Part shown: positions 12,298 to 23,334 of the stretch, one piece after another
How positions within the stretch are numbered: position 1 is the first letter of the stretch
How the letters are laid out: the number at the start of each line of letters is the position of its first letter
DNA from: Pegea sp. RAD2-039
Taxonomy: Eukaryota; Chordata; Thaliacea; Salpida; Salpidae
Direction of reading: 5' to 3'
NCBI GenBank assembly: GCA_034620365.1
Contig: JAQGEQ010000133.1
Span: forward strand, 1-64,000
DNA length: 64,000 nt
The notes under the pieces: generated by a model
What the model saw: only the letters and a program-made list of their open reading frames with translations
Databases searched by the model: none
Told to the model about the DNA's origin: nothing
Position numbers and translations under genes: made by a program

Positions 12298-12825
12298 TTT
12301 AGATTGAAAACCTTATATAAATAGAATCTATATATACTTTTAGTGATATAGTACATTCAATTTAAATCATCTGCTCTAATAAAATGTATATCACTTCTAA
12401 TTGTGATTTCATTTTCTTTTTTCAATTAACATTAGCGGTAAACAGCAATGACGAGTAAAACTGTCATATAAACTTAAATAACAACAGTTTTCACATGAAA
12501 TTTTGAGGCTTATTTAACTTTGTTTGCTTCTAACATAAAGCTAGTTGTACAAACTTTAAATAAACAAGAAAAGCATGAAATAGTTGTTACCAAAAATTTT
12601 CCTCTTCCTTAATATCATATTTTTTCATTTTCCTTTAATTGCTTGCAGAAAACAGATCGCTGGTTAGAGTGATCTGCTGCGAAAACTTCCCATTTATTAT
12701 TTTTATGCTAAGTGTCTTCATATCGCAATTGGATGCATTCTTAAAACGAAAAAAAGTATAAAAGCTTTTTAAATTTCTATCAATAAATTGTCATAACTTT
12801 ATAAAAGACAAAGATTTATTAAGAC

Positions 12826-12955
12826 GTTTCATTTATGTAGCCAAAAAAGAAAAACTAATTGATAAGCTGATAAAATTAAAACAAAACAAATTTTATATTA
12901 TCAGTTTTTAGATAATCTAGTTTTAATAAACTCTTAGCTACATGAAAACATTTAA
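12826..12955. repeat. Imperfect inverted repeat, possible MITE-like element
   Basis: The left half (CATTTATGTAGC near 12829, then AACTAATTGATAAGCTGATAAAAT) pairs with the right half (ATTATCAGTTTTTAGATAAT near 12897, then GCTACATGAAAA near 12937), around a short A-rich centre. The arms are roughly 55 bases with gaps. No flanking target-site duplication is obvious. It could fold as a hairpin if transcribed. Confidence 0.4.
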
Positions 12956-14590
12956 TTATTTCGATTGCTGAAGAAAATTGAAGTATAAAATCATTACCAA
13001 TATTTTTTAAGTTGTTATCCTGTTTATCAATCATCAAAATAATTACAATGATTTTGTATAATTATTGTATAATAATTAAAAATAATAAGATAAATAAATT
13101 AAATACATTCATAAAATATTAAGATAAGAAATAAAAAACTTTTATAAAACGTTTTTACATTTATTTTTTAAATCAAGTAATTTTGTTATTTGGAAAATTG
13201 GTTTAACTCTAAGAATATGTAAAGATTCAAAACAATTTGACCGAAAAAAAAGATAAAAAAATTTTATCGAAAATTCCTTAAAATAAAAAAATATATATAA
13301 AATAATAACAATATTTTCAACTAATAAATAGTTAATAGCATAAAAGAACTAGTACAGAAACAATATTTTCAGTCATAAGAATAGTTATTAATTTATTAAA
13401 ACTTGTTTATTTCTGTAAAATCATCATTTTGTAAAATATAAATATGTTGTAAAGTTGTAAGTATTAACAATGTTATAGTGTAGTAAGAAGAAAAGTCATG
13501 AAGTCAATTACTTATGACTTTAAATAATGATTTTAGAAAATAAATGGAAATTAAAGACAATTGATAAATAACTTTTGATTTTACCTTTAGTTATAGGTTT
13601 GAAACTAAGAATCATAAGCAGCAGTTACAGCAAGTTATAACTTTCTTATACGAATAGAGCTACCTTTGGAATAAATTAGCTTATATGTTTATTAGGTATT
13701 AAAAAATCTCCTTAGAAAAAAAACTAGATTTTTTTTTTTAATTTTTCATTAATAATTAATTAGCAAAGAATTAATTGATTTTTTTATTAAGAGTGTATAG
13801 ATTTAAAAAAATAACTAAAAAAATGAATTTGTAAAAAATGTTTGGAAACCCTCAATATATTTTATAAAATAACCTGCAGTGTAGGGCCATTTGATTTTAC
13901 ATCTGATAGCGACTAGTCCTGGGTGAATATCTCACAAAGGAAGTTTTTTAGAGTATAGGCCTAAATAGTTTTTGATGTCTAATTGTCTTGTTACTCTGTT
14001 TTTGGTTGGATCAAATTTTAAATTACTTTTTAGAAAATAAATTTGTTTAAATATTATCTTATTTTTTTTAAATTATATCTAAGTTATCATAGTTAATATA
14101 AATCAAAGTAAATTATTATTGATTAGTAAACTTTTATTAAAATATTTTGTTATAATTTTGTTAAAATCTTTTACTGCAAACTTTCGTTAATAAACTATTA
14201 AGTGTTAAATACTTTTCTATAATTGCTATAATTATTTATAAACGTTTTTAAAATGATTTGTTTTTTAAGACTCATTTATTTTTTGACCGTTTGAAATCAC
14301 TAGAAAATTTTGAAACCTAGATATTTAATAATATAAAAAAAAGAAAATAATTCTTAATAAATTATCTGTTGGCAGATTTGTGTAAACAAATTCTTTACTT
14401 TAACTTAAAAAACAGTTCAAGCAAAGAAAATATTTATGGCAAAAGTAGTAGTAAAAATAAATAGTGTATAATTTTTAATTAACGTTCTTCTTTTACTTTT
14501 AGTGTGACATCATTTTTGATTTGTAAATCTTATTCAAATAAATAAATTCATCAATTTTATAATAAGTTTTTCTGTACAAAATTTCATGTA
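12956..14590. other. A+T-rich spacer with one GC-richer patch
   Basis: No confident gene. At 13876-13985 base composition rises, and after an ACCTGCAG acceptor a plus-strand frame reads VGPFDFTSDSD, a TAG, then SWVNISQRKFF. This resembles a decayed extracellular-domain exon but is too short to assign. The remainder is simple A+T-rich sequence. Confidence 0.35.
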
Positions 14591-14645
14591 AATTTTTGAC
14601 AGGACTTAAGGGAATAAGCTTAGAATACTTTTTGATTTTATCATA

Positions 14646-15287
14646 ATGTGGAATTCTACAAGTGAAATCTATAAGCGACAACAAGGAGAAAAACGTCGTC
14701 AACAGGAAGAAAAACGTGTTCAACGTGAGCAAGAAAAGATGCGTCGACAAGAAGAAAAACGCCGTCAACAAGAAGAAAAACGTCGTCAACAAGAAGAAAA
14801 ACGTCGTCAACAAGAAGAAAAACGTCGTCAACAAGACGAAAATAGACTTCGTAAGCAGCAACAGCAAGAAAGACTTCAACGAGAAAGAGAAGAACAGGAG
14901 AGAATAAAGCGTCTATCTGAATATCAGCGAATGCAACAAACGTCAGCAGATTACCACCAAAGAGAAATGATGCTTCGTCAACAAGAAGAAGAAAAACGCC
15001 GCCAACAAGAAGAAAATAGACTTCGTAAGCAGGAACAGCAAGAAAGACTTCAACGAGATAGAGAAGAACAGGAGAGAATAAAGCGTCTAGCTGAATATCA
15101 GCGAATGCAACAAGCGTCAGCAAATTACCACCAAAGAGAAATGATGCTTCGTCAACAAGAACAAGAAAATCTTCGATTACAAGAAGAAAAACGCCATCAA
15201 CAAGAAGAAAAACGTCGTCAACAAGAAGAAAAACATCGTCAACAAGATGAAAAACGCCGTCAACAAGAAGAAAATCGACTTGATTAA
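14646..15287 (+). CDS. Lys/Arg/Gln/Glu-rich helical repeat protein, 213 aa
   Basis: Apart from the zinc-finger exon this is the only long intact ORF. The N-terminus (MWNSTSEIYKRQQGEK) is followed by four exact or near-exact heptads of KRRQQEE (residues about 38-65, a 21-base DNA repeat). Then come two tandem copies of a 58-residue, 174-base unit beginning at bases 14838 and 15012, containing ENRLRKQ, ERLQRE, EYQRMQQ and YHQREMMLRQQ. The C-terminus returns to KRRQQEE-type heptads and ends NRLD. The alternating charge predicts a long single alpha-helix or coiled coil, as in caldesmon- or MAP7-like helices, but no family can be assigned from composition. An in-frame TAA at 14607 sits just upstream of ATG 14646, and TTTTTGACAG ending at 14602 could be an acceptor of a 5'-UTR exon. 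Repeat C begins within about 5 bases of the stop codon, so the original C-terminus may have been cut off by an insertion. Overlapping open frames on both strands are by-products of the internal repeats. Confidence 0.6.
   Translation: MWNSTSEIYKRQQGEKRRQQEEKRVQREQEKMRRQEEKRRQQEEKRRQQEEKRRQQEEKRRQQDENRLRKQQQQERLQREREEQERIKRLSEYQRMQQTSADYHQREMMLRQQEEEKRRQQEENRLRKQEQQERLQRDREEQERIKRLAEYQRMQQASANYHQREMMLRQQEQENLRLQEEKRHQQEEKRRQQEEKHRQQDEKRRQQEENRLD
14757..15246 (+). repeat. Tandem coding repeats, 21-base and 174-base periods
   Basis: From about 14757 the unit AAACGTCGTCAACAAGAAGAA repeats with few changes, one unit per heptad KRRQQEE. GAAAATAGACTTCGTAAG occurs at 14838 and 15012, giving a 174-base period. 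Both periods are multiples of three, so changes in copy number would keep the frame. Such tracts expand and contract readily and would be expected to vary in length between individuals. Confidence 0.85.
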
Positions 15288-15291
15288 CAAA

Positions 15292-15900
15292 TCCATTTTT
15301 CTGCTGCGTTTTTTGTCGTTTAGTTCATACTTTAATGTAAGTTTAAATCAACAAAAACAAAATAGTTTAATCACAGAAAATAACTGTTCAAAAAATATGT
15401 TTCAACAAATTTATTTTTTAGTTAGAATTCTTCTTACGATAACACTTTTGATTAAATACGAAAATAAGTTTAGATTTTAACGAAATCAAAACAAGTTGTT
15501 TGCGAAATGTTTACTACCCACAAACATTAGAGTAAATATTCATGATTAGTATGATGATTCTGTTAGACCTTCCACACCAGAAATACCGCCGAAAGTCATT
15601 TACAATTTGGAGTGTTGAACATTTTTCAACATGCTGTTTACATTAGTAAAAAATTGTTATGAAAAGCAACTGCTACCGTATAGCAGTTGAAATACTTTTC
15701 AGTTATTGTTTGAATTGAATTTATTAATAGCACTAGATTTATTAATTTTATTTGCAGTAATACGTTTTTAAAATTTTACATTTCTTTTTTAACAACAAAC
15801 AATTAATATAGATCAAAAACGTTTTGTAAAATTAATCTAAATCTATTAAAACTTTTAAGTAAACTAGTTTTCTTAAAAAAAGTAAAAGTCTCGAGAGCTT
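15292..15900 (+). repeat. Dispersed repeat family C, copy 1
   Basis: Aligns with about 19274-19875. Shared landmarks are TTTTCTGCTGC, GTTTAATCACAGA, ACACTTTTGATTAAATACGAA, ACATTAGAGTAAA, CCGCC-GGCATTTACAATTTGGAGTGTTGAA and TTCAACATG. The stretch ends where the two copies drift apart around AAGTAAACTAG. No coding sequence is conserved between the copies. It starts immediately after the stop codon of the 213-aa ORF. Confidence 0.75.
15668..15688. other. Eight-base-pair hairpin in repeat C
   Basis: AACTGCTA (15668-15675) and TAGCAGTT (15681-15688) form a perfect stem with a five-base loop CCGTA. The second copy of the repeat has only a damaged version near 19661-19675, so the structure is not well conserved. 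Confidence 0.4.
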
Positions 15901-16029
15901 GAATACTACATTATTTAAAATCTTAAATGTGACTAAAATATTTATGATTAAAATGTCGACATTCAAATACAAACAATTAACTTTATTTTTGACAAGACAA
16001 TTAGAAAAAGCTTTGTATATCATAAAAGT

Positions 16030-16480
16030 TATTATGGTAGCGAAAAGTGAAAACAAAAAGGATTACTTCTTTATACTACTAGTAGCATGATGGCATCAAT
16101 ACAACGAAAAAAGAAACAATTTGTAAATATTTAAAATCTCAATCTACATATTTGCTTACTTACGACAGAATCATTCAGAGTTTAACAAGCAAAAGAAAGA
16201 CAGAAAATATGAAAGAAATATACAAGTCCACAGCATTCTTCATATCGTTATATATCGAAGATCTTTTCGGTAAATGCTACTGAAAGTATCAGTTTTCAAA
16301 TCTAAGTAAATATTAAAAGCAATAAACTCAGCAGTTTGCTAATCAGGTATAAAATTGAATGCCTTATAAGACAACTTACTTTCTTTGTGTTTGTGAGCTC
16401 ATTTCAAACACTTTAATAATGCTTTTCACACAAGTGTTAAACTATAAACATGTGTAAGACATCTTAATAAAAGATTATTT
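16030..16480 (+). repeat. Second module of repeat family C, copy 1
   Basis: Matches 18190-18625 and, in its first part, 22170-22320. The shared core is ATGATGGCATCAATACAACGAAAA followed by sequence with CATATTTGTTTACT, a GACAG-TCATT block and GAAAGAAA. In copy 1 this module follows the 15292-15900 module. At 18-20 kb the order is reversed, with 18190-18625 first and 19274-19875 second. Confidence 0.7.
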
Positions 16481-16589
16481 CTTGTTTGAAATTAATTCTT
16501 TACTTTATATATTTAAATTAGAACTTTGAAAAGAGTAAAAACAAACCTCTTGAAACTATTTACTTTATTTAAACTACTTTTGATGAATG

Positions 16590-16760
16590 ATCTTGCTTCA
16601 AAATAAGATCTGCTTTTGACAGATTATCTATGGAAGCCAACTACAAATACGCAAAGGAAATGACTTCAAATCTTCTGAATCTTATGCTAAGATAAATTTG
16701 TTATTGATTACTATAAGTCTAATTCATACAGATGATGTCATCAGCCTCTTATAGATCAAC
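16590..16760 (+). repeat. Third module of repeat family C
   Basis: GATCTTGCTTCAAAATAAGATC through GATAAATTTGTTATTGATTACTATAAGTC matches about 19895-20035, extending the family-C relationship. The distance between paired modules differs between copies, so this is not a simple tandem array. Confidence 0.6.
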
Positions 16761-16995
16761 ATGTCTTTTTGAATTATACATGAAATCGCTTATACCGTGT
16801 CACCTTTACTGAGAACCAAATCAAGAATGTTGTATTAAATATTAAATCAAAAGAGTTTAATAATTTCTCTACTAACATCTATAAGTGAAGAATAATTTAT
16901 ATCATTGATATATAGTAGCGTTAGCTTATTAAGACTAACTTCAGATATTTAACAAAAGTAAAATGAAAACAATTACACAACAAACCATTAGATTT

Positions 16996-17109
16996 ATGAA
17001 AAAGAAGTATGTTAGTCATTATTTATTTATACCAGCGTCGCTTAAAAGTGATAAGCAACTGAATAATGAAGCCAATAAACTCGGAAAACATAAATTCCTG
17101 TTATTATAA
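16996..17109 (+). CDS. Small ORF or exon candidate, 37 codons
   Basis: ATG to TAA. The frame includes FIPASLKSDKQLNNEANKLG, a mix less dominated by A+T codons than the surroundings, and TTTATACCAG near 17034 could instead be a splice acceptor. No family is recognised and nothing else supports expression. It may be chance. Confidence 0.2.
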   Translation: MKKKYVSHYLFIPASLKSDKQLNNEANKLGKHKFLLL

Positions 17110-17763
17110 ATTGCAAATGGTTTGTAGTTCATCAGTGTTAATACAATTATTCGTAATACATTATGATATTATGTCAATAAGTTGTTTCTCTAAATAAAGA
17201 TAATGGCATCAACATAACAAAAGCACAAAAGTTTAGAATTTGCAAATGATTCAATGAAGATTAAGATTATAGATGCTTGTTTACTTTTGATATTGTCTTT
17301 TAGAATTAAACAAATTTAAATGAAAAATTCTAGAAAAAGTTTTAGGACATTGGTACGTTCTATTAAATAAAAGATAGTTTTAGGATTAAACGAAATTGAC
17401 AATACCAGTTTTAAAATTTTCATGTTATCTTTTTTTTTCAATGATTCAATAAAATTTTAAAATCAGCATTTGAATTAGTACTATATTAATCTTAATTAGA
17501 ATCATTAGTACTATATTAATCACTTGTCTAATTTGTACTAAAACAGTTGAAAATTTCTTTGTTTTCTATAAACGAAAACAAATTAAGGTTAGTTTTTTTG
17601 ATCTCATAGAAATGAATTTTACAAGTGAATTTTTATCTTAGTTTATTGCTGTTTTTAAATTACTTATCAAATTGTTTGCTGCAGTAATTATTTTCTATAT
17701 TTAAGAACAGTAGTTTTGTTTTCTATTGAAAGTATTTAGTTATACTTCAATGGTCTATTAGTT

Positions 17764-17955
17764 TTGCCAAGCAGTGATGATACCTGTCTAGCAAGCAAGG
17801 GGGCGTTGTTGCGGTTGCAAATAAACACATATTACTTACTAAGAAAACTCAAAATTTACAAACAGGCTATTGATTCCTGCAAAATGACAAAATTCATAAG
17901 TTATATGTTTGTAGAGAGATTTGGTGGAAGGGTCTGCTTTAGTTTGTTTACATAG
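17764..17955 (+). pseudogene. Possible TPR-like exon fragment
   Basis: An open frame without its own ATG at the start (it begins TTG, just after GTT) reads LPSSDDTCLASKGALLRLQI and later YKQAIDSCKM, ending in a TAG at a GC-richer patch. The latter segment resembles the second helix of tetratricopeptide repeats (KYKQAI-DC-K-like), which are protein-binding helical hairpins. TTTGCCAAGCAG ending at 17774 is a candidate acceptor. With only one partial repeat the assignment is weak. Confidence 0.3.
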
Positions 17956-18189
17956 GAGACTTTTTAAATGTCGTTAATTCTTTAAATATTTGGGCAAATG
18001 CAGTTTTTTGTTGACTTTATAAAAAAATATGAAATTTTTTACTAGCTCTGTAAATGATAATAAACGGTTGACTAAATAGTATCGATGTCTTCGAAGAGTT
18101 GAAAACAGAAAACCAGTCAAGACCTGATAGAAACTTGTTTATACCATTATAATTTTCACAGAAGCAATTCCCTTTGCTTAAAGCTTTAA

Positions 18190-18625
18190 GACTTTTTTTC
18201 ATAAAAATTTTTGCTAAGTCAAATAAGATTAAGTACTTCTTTAAAGTAGTATGATGGCATCAACACAACGAAAACAGAAAAAATTATGGAAATTTTTAAA
18301 TGAATCATTATACATATTTGTTTACTGAAGACAGTGTCATTTAGAATTCACGTAACAAAAGAATGACATAACATATGAAAGAAAGGAAACAAGCTCATCG
18401 CATTCTTTTATATCATTGAATACAATAAATTTTTTTGTTAAATGCAAATGACAGTAACAGTTTTCAAAATTCTCTCTGACCATTATCTATTTTGTTGATA
18501 GACTGATATGATCGTAATAAATTAGGTGCTTTATATAACAACGTGTTTGCCTTGTTTTTGTGAGTTCATTTCAAATAGTTTCTGTATGCTTTTAACGCAA
18601 ATGTTAAATTATAAATATGTTTAAA
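18190..18625 (+). repeat. Repeat family C, second module, copy 2
   Basis: Direct match to 16030-16480. Both share the ATGATGGCATCAACACAACGAAAA core (18250) and a downstream CTTGTTTTTGTGAGTTCATTTCAAA block (matching about 16385-16410). Confidence 0.7.
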
Positions 18626-19273
18626 ACCTTTTTCACTCAAACTTGATGCTTTGAAAGTAAATATAATGTTTCATGGATTTATGTTTTAGTGCTTCTTTTG
18701 TTTTTTTCAGATTTATTTTGTTTTTGTTTCAAAAATAGTTTTATGTTTCTGAATGTAAGTTTTTAATCGTTTCAAAAGTTCAATAGTTTTGAATCAGTGA
18801 TTTTTAACTGATTGATTTTTTCACTTTTGTTAAATATTCATAATATAACATCTTAAGTTTATTTTTCAAAGCATTTTTAAAATCTTGAAACTTAACTGAT
18901 TTCAATTCTTAATAAATTTATTTTAATAAATATTTATTTAATATTTAAAGTGATAAAATTAAAAACTATAAAATGCTTACAGATTTAGATAAATCTTTAA
19001 CTAAATATTAATGTACCATAACCAATAGAATATTTTTACTCTGATTTTAATTTATTTTTATAAATTTTCTTTTTAACTTTATCATAAACAAGTTAATAAA
19101 ATTATTTTTGATTAGGAATATTTAAATTTATATTATTAAATTTGATAAAATTGTTTGAAAGAATACAAAAACGATATTTGAAATTTTTTTAATTATCTTT
19201 ATAATTAGTTTTACTTTAAAATTACACTTATTTAATAGCTGGATAACAATTTTATTAAAACATTTTTGTTAAG
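18626..19273. other. A+T-rich spacer
   Basis: I see no gene, repeat or structured element here beyond simple A+T-rich sequence. Confidence 0.5.
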
Positions 19274-20040
19274 AAGTCTATTTTCTGCTGCATTATATAT
19301 CGTTTATTAGTTCATATTTTTATGGAAGTTTAAATCAAAAAAATAAAATTGTTTAATCACAGAGATTAACTGTCGAAAAAAAATGTTTCAACAAATTTAT
19401 GTCTTAGTTAAAATTTTTCGTAGGTTAACACTTTTGATTAAATACGAAAATAAATTTAGATTTTAATAAATTCAAAACAAGTTGTCTGTGAAAACTCTAC
19501 AACCCACGAACATTAGAGTAAAAAGTCATGATTAGAATACTTATTCTGTACGACCTTTTACACCAAAGATACCGCCGTAAGGCATTTACAATTTGGAGTG
19601 TTGAAAAATTTTCAACATGGTATTTTCTGTGGCAAAAATTTGTTTTCAAATTCAACTGTTACTTTCTATCAGTTGGAATATTATTCAATTAATATTTGAA
19701 TTGTATTTATTATTAGCACTAGATTTATTTATTTTATTATTCTTATTTTAGTGATAAGTTTTTATATTTTTACAAATCTATTGTAAACACAAACAGTTAA
19801 TATATATCGAGAATTTTAAGTAAACTCAAACTAATTCTAATAAAAAATTAAAAGTTTCGAACGCAAGAATGATAAACTAGAAAAATTTCTTTTATTAAAT
19901 GATATTGCTTCCAAATAAGATCCGTTATTGGTAGGCTATGTATGAATGTCATTTACAAATTCTCTAAATTTTATTTAAAGGTAGATTTGTTATGATTTAC
20001 TGTAAGTCTGAATGATAAATAAATAACTTCACATAGCTTT
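19274..20040 (+). repeat. Repeat family C, first and third modules, copy 2
   Basis: Direct match to 15292-15900, followed by the 16590-16750 module. The imperfect palindrome GTTGAAAAATTTTCAAC (about 19599-19615) is retained here in a cleaner form than in copy 1. Confidence 0.75.
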
Positions 20041-22165
20041 TTATAACTTAAGAAACTACTTTAATTAGCAAATTTAAAATCTTTAATATTAATCTTCTAT
20101 CGTTTGCCAAGTAAATTCAAATCAATATTTTTGCTGCATTTTTTTTGAACAGTGTTTGAACATTACAAACACTAAATGTTTAAAACAGTTTTAACTGCAA
20201 CATTTATTCTATAACATTAGAACAAAACTTATTTTCCTAGAATAGAATTTAGTGAGAAATGAGATACCTAAATACTTAAATTTGAAATGAAATGTTAAGA
20301 AATTTTTATATAATGGTTCTCTTTTGTATCAATCAAAATAATCAGAAATTTTATTTTAATTATTAGAAGTACATTAAATTTTTTTGAAAATCTAGTAAAA
20401 TTAATTAATTTTATGTGAATGACAGAAAACTCGACGTAATTGAAAATAAATGCTTAAAAATTGTTCAACCCACAAGCACAAGATGAGTAGTTGGTTATAT
20501 AAAGTAACATTGTTGATTTTAACTAGCGAGCTTGCTAGCGATCATTTTATTTTTGAAACTGACGGAATCAGTTGATATCAACAAGTAGAATGCAATCATT
20601 TTTTATAAAGTTCAGATTCAACAAAATGTAACAATATGATTATTTGGATTTTTTACATAAATTTCAAGGAAAACATTTTTTTATACCAACTTCACTCATT
20701 CAACAGTTCTTTCCGTACATCTGTATTAACTTTATAACATTATTACTTTTTTCTAGTGTTTTAAAGTGTAACAAAAATACTAATTTTTTTTTAAAATGGG
20801 TACACATTAAATCTTGATACAAATCAAACATTACCTATTCGTGCGTAAAAATTTCTAACAAATTCATTGAAATTATTTTGATTGTTTATTAAAAATTATT
20901 ACAAAATTAACATTAAATTTTGATTTTTTAAATACTAAATAAATGAAAAATGTTTGTAGATTGAATGATTTGACTGGAAAATTAAGAGATTGATTTCAAA
21001 TTAACTAAATTAAATTTATTGAATTTTTTGTTTTCAATTTTAATTTTTAAATTCAAAGTTAATACAAAAGAACAAACACAATTATTCTTTAAGGATAATA
21101 AATAAAGCAATTATTAAAATGGAAAACAGAAATAAATAAATACAAACTTAAGCTTAAATTTTACTTCTTGTATGATTATAATAAACTAAATATTCAAGTA
21201 GTTTTAAATACTTATAATAGTAACTAGTTCTTAATTGTTTCATTTTCCTCTTAAATATAAATCCATTTTAAACAGTTATTTTATTATAGCTTAATTTGTT
21301 ATTTAGTTGTCATCTAATTTCAAATAATTTCACAACTATTAATCAACATAAAAATAAAAAAGATTTCAAAAACAAATAAATCACTGGTTGACGTTAAAAG
21401 GAAATTTTGTTTCTTGATTAAATTTTGATTATTTGTATTTATAAAATAAATCTTTTCGTTAATTTTTTAATTTTATTTTTATTTATTTCTCAGTAAAATT
21501 GTTTAACTAAAAAAATGTAAAATATTTTTTATAAATCTTCACCAAATTATTTTTAGAAATATATAAGCAAAGCACAAATTTGGAAATACAATAAACTTTA
21601 GTTTTCTTGTTTTATATAAATGAAGTTGTCTTATATAATTATTAACTAATATAAAAATATTCATATTATATCAGTGTTTAAATGTGAATACTAGTGCATA
21701 ACCATCAACATTTTTATTGTTTTAAATAGCTGCAATCACATAAAAAGTATAATAACAATAACAGAATGTACTATCAAATAACAACCATAACTATATTATA
21801 ATTAAAAAATTGAAAATATAAAAAAATAATTTCATATATTCTCTTTTTTATAAATAATTTTTTTCAAATAGTTTTATGCCTAAAAGGTCATCATAGTCTC
21901 ATGTGAAAAAATAAAATTTTTTAATGAAATTCTATACAGAAGATATTGTGCATCTAATATATTGTAAATTGTAAACAATAATTTCAAATAATGAAATAAG
22001 TTTGTACTATAAGTACTAAAAGTAATAAGACAGGATTGACAGAAAAATAGATTTTAACTGTTTTGTGTTTTCTTGATTTTGTAATTTATCGTTTAAAACT
22101 AAACTTTTCAAAAAAAAAATTGAATTTATTTTTAACAAAATTTGTATAAATGGATTTTGTATCAT
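20041..22165. other. Long A+T-rich stretch without recognised genes
   Basis: No exon with convincing composition was found. A short inverted motif CTAGCGAGCTTGCTAG lies near 20524-20539. The rest is poly-A/T-rich sequence with no clear repeat partner in the window. Confidence 0.45.
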
Positions 22166-22169
22166 AAAT

Positions 22170-22325
22170 TTCGTCATGTTAGCGTTAAGTGAAAAAAAAT
22201 AAGATTACGTACTTCTTTAAAATATTATAATGACATCCACACAACGAAAACTGAAAAAAAGTATATGTAAATGAATCATTCTACATATTTGTTTACTGTG
22301 AAGACAACAGTGTCATTATAAAAAT
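22170..22325 (+). repeat. Truncated repeat family C module
   Basis: ATAATGACATCCACACAACGAAAA followed by CATATTTGTTTACTGTGAAGACA-CAGTGTCATT matches the cores at 16085 and 18250. The match stops near 22325, about 70 bases before the exon candidate at 22398. Confidence 0.6.
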
Positions 22326-22397
22326 ATTAGCAAAATGTTTCGAAATATGTTTTCGAATTTCTAATCAAAGATTAATTGCTCTAATCTAGCATTGCAG

Positions 22398-22467
22398 AAA
22401 CTACCAGAATGACGCTGAATACAATAATGAACAGCCTACTCCGGCTCCAACTCCATCTTCAAATTAG
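22398..22467 (+). CDS. Candidate last coding exon, family unknown
   Basis: A branch-like CTAATC and acceptor CATTGCAG (AG at 22396-22397) precede a frame reading NYQNDAEYNNEQPTPAPTPS and ending SN-TAG at 22465-22467, entered after one base of a split codon. The Pro/Thr-rich acidic tail and raised GC content are unlike surrounding DNA. Downstream are a GC-rich hairpin (22527-22549) and AATAAATAAAG at 22566, a plausible 3' UTR and polyadenylation signal. I do not recognise the protein, and no upstream exon was found within 2 kb. Confidence 0.5.
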
Positions 22468-22526
22468 GAGTTTTGCATCTACAAATCTCGTATTAAAATG
22501 TTAATTTTGAGAATGTAGTTTAACGA

Positions 22527-22549
22527 GAGGTGCTCTTTTTAGGCACCTC
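22527..22549 (+). other. 3'-UTR hairpin
   Basis: GAGGTGC and GCACCTC form a perfect seven-pair stem around a U-rich loop (TCTTTTTAG), about 60 bases after the stop codon at 22467 and 17 bases before AATAAA. It is the most GC-rich element in its neighbourhood. It does not match the histone mRNA stem-loop consensus, which has a six-pair stem and four-base loop. Confidence 0.5.
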
Positions 22550-22565
22550 CCTTTGGATTTACTGC

Positions 22566-22575
22566 AATAAATAAA
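22566..22575 (+). promoter_or_regulatory. Candidate polyadenylation signal
   Basis: AATAAATAAA lies about 100 bases after the TAG of the 22398 exon. AATAAA is frequent by chance in this A+T-rich DNA, so the value of this call depends on the exon being real. Confidence 0.35.
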
Positions 22576-22897
22576 GAAATAAATATAATTAAAGCATCAG
22601 TTAACTAATGTATGTAAAAATGATAATAAAAATGAATTTTATACTTCTTTTTGTTACCTCATTATTTCTGCATCTTTTATTATGTATTTTTACTCCATTA
22701 TAACCTGATTTTGTTGCTACTAAATAGGGCATTTATGTCTTTATAATATTAACCACATAATTAGATATATACTTGAACAAAATATTTCCTATCTGGTTAA
22801 GCTTTCCATCTATTTCACAGTACTACTTCTTAAACATGTCATTAATATTTCTTTATCCATTAGTTATGCATATTCCAATTGAAAAAGTTTTTTTTAG

Positions 22898-22981
22898 GTC
22901 CTAACGGAGCATATGAAAAAAATCTCCAAAGCTGACGACGAATTCTTCCTATTTATAGCTTCTGTTTTATTTCCAAATTAA
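22898..22981 (+). CDS. Candidate last exon or ORF fragment, 27 codons
   Basis: A T-rich tract and acceptor (TTTTTTTTAG, ending 22897) precede VLTEHMKKISKADDEFFLFI, then ASVLFPN and TAA at 22979-22981. The frame begins in phase 0. The amphipathic composition looks protein-like. There is no recognised family, and it is on the same strand as the 22398 exon but cannot be its continuation because that exon has its own stop. Confidence 0.35.
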   Translation, partial: VLTEHMKKISKADDEFFLFIASVLFPN

Positions 22982-23268
22982 ACAATTTGAAAAGACTTTT
23001 TATTCCTCATTTACACAAAAGTTTATTTTCTTAATATGAATTATATTTTTTAGTTCATGTTTATCTAATCTAAAATATTCATTGGATTCAACTACTTCAG
23101 CTATAAACAAACTCTTATGCTTGTTAATGAATAATATTAATAATATTGTATAAATATTTCTCAAAATTTCTAAAAAATAAATATTTGTATAAACTTTTCT
23201 TTACTATAATTGAAATGATTAGAAAATTTATTTTTATATATATACAATTTTCAATAAAAAAAAACTTA

Positions 23269-23274
23269 TTTATT
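23269..23274 (-). promoter_or_regulatory. Candidate polyadenylation signal of the HP1-like gene
   Basis: AATAAA on the minus strand, about 60 bases after the TAG that ends the chromoshadow exon. The distance fits an animal 3' UTR, but the hexamer is common in this composition. Confidence 0.35.
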
Positions 23275-23334
23275 TTTAATTTAAAAAAAAAGTTCCATTT
23301 TGATGTTTAATAACAAAAGTTACAGTCAGAAACT

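Noticed and set aside
12645-12775. Exon after TTGCTTGCAG (plus), reading NRSLVRVICCENFPF and onward
   Set aside because: The acceptor is good, but two frames are partly open, no family is recognisable and no partner exon was found. Kept out of the gene list.
14499-14907. Open frames on the minus strand and in another plus frame over the charged-helix gene (Phe/Leu-rich and Lys/Asn-rich products)
   Set aside because: They are products of the 21-base repeat, which leaves several frames open. Only the 14646 frame gives a coherent start, varied unit and stop.
15832-16090. Overlapping open frames on both strands near 15.8-16.1 kb
   Set aside because: They fall in repeat family C and are not kept open in the second copies.
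18017-18202. Minus-strand 61-codon ORF with ATG
   Set aside because: Reads plausibly at first (MKKSLKALSKGN) but has no homologous motif, no splice or polyadenylation context, and could easily be chance in this composition.
22527-22549. Histone mRNA 3' stem-loop
   Set aside because: Stem sequence and loop length do not match the conserved six-pair, four-base-loop histone element, and no histone coding sequence precedes it.
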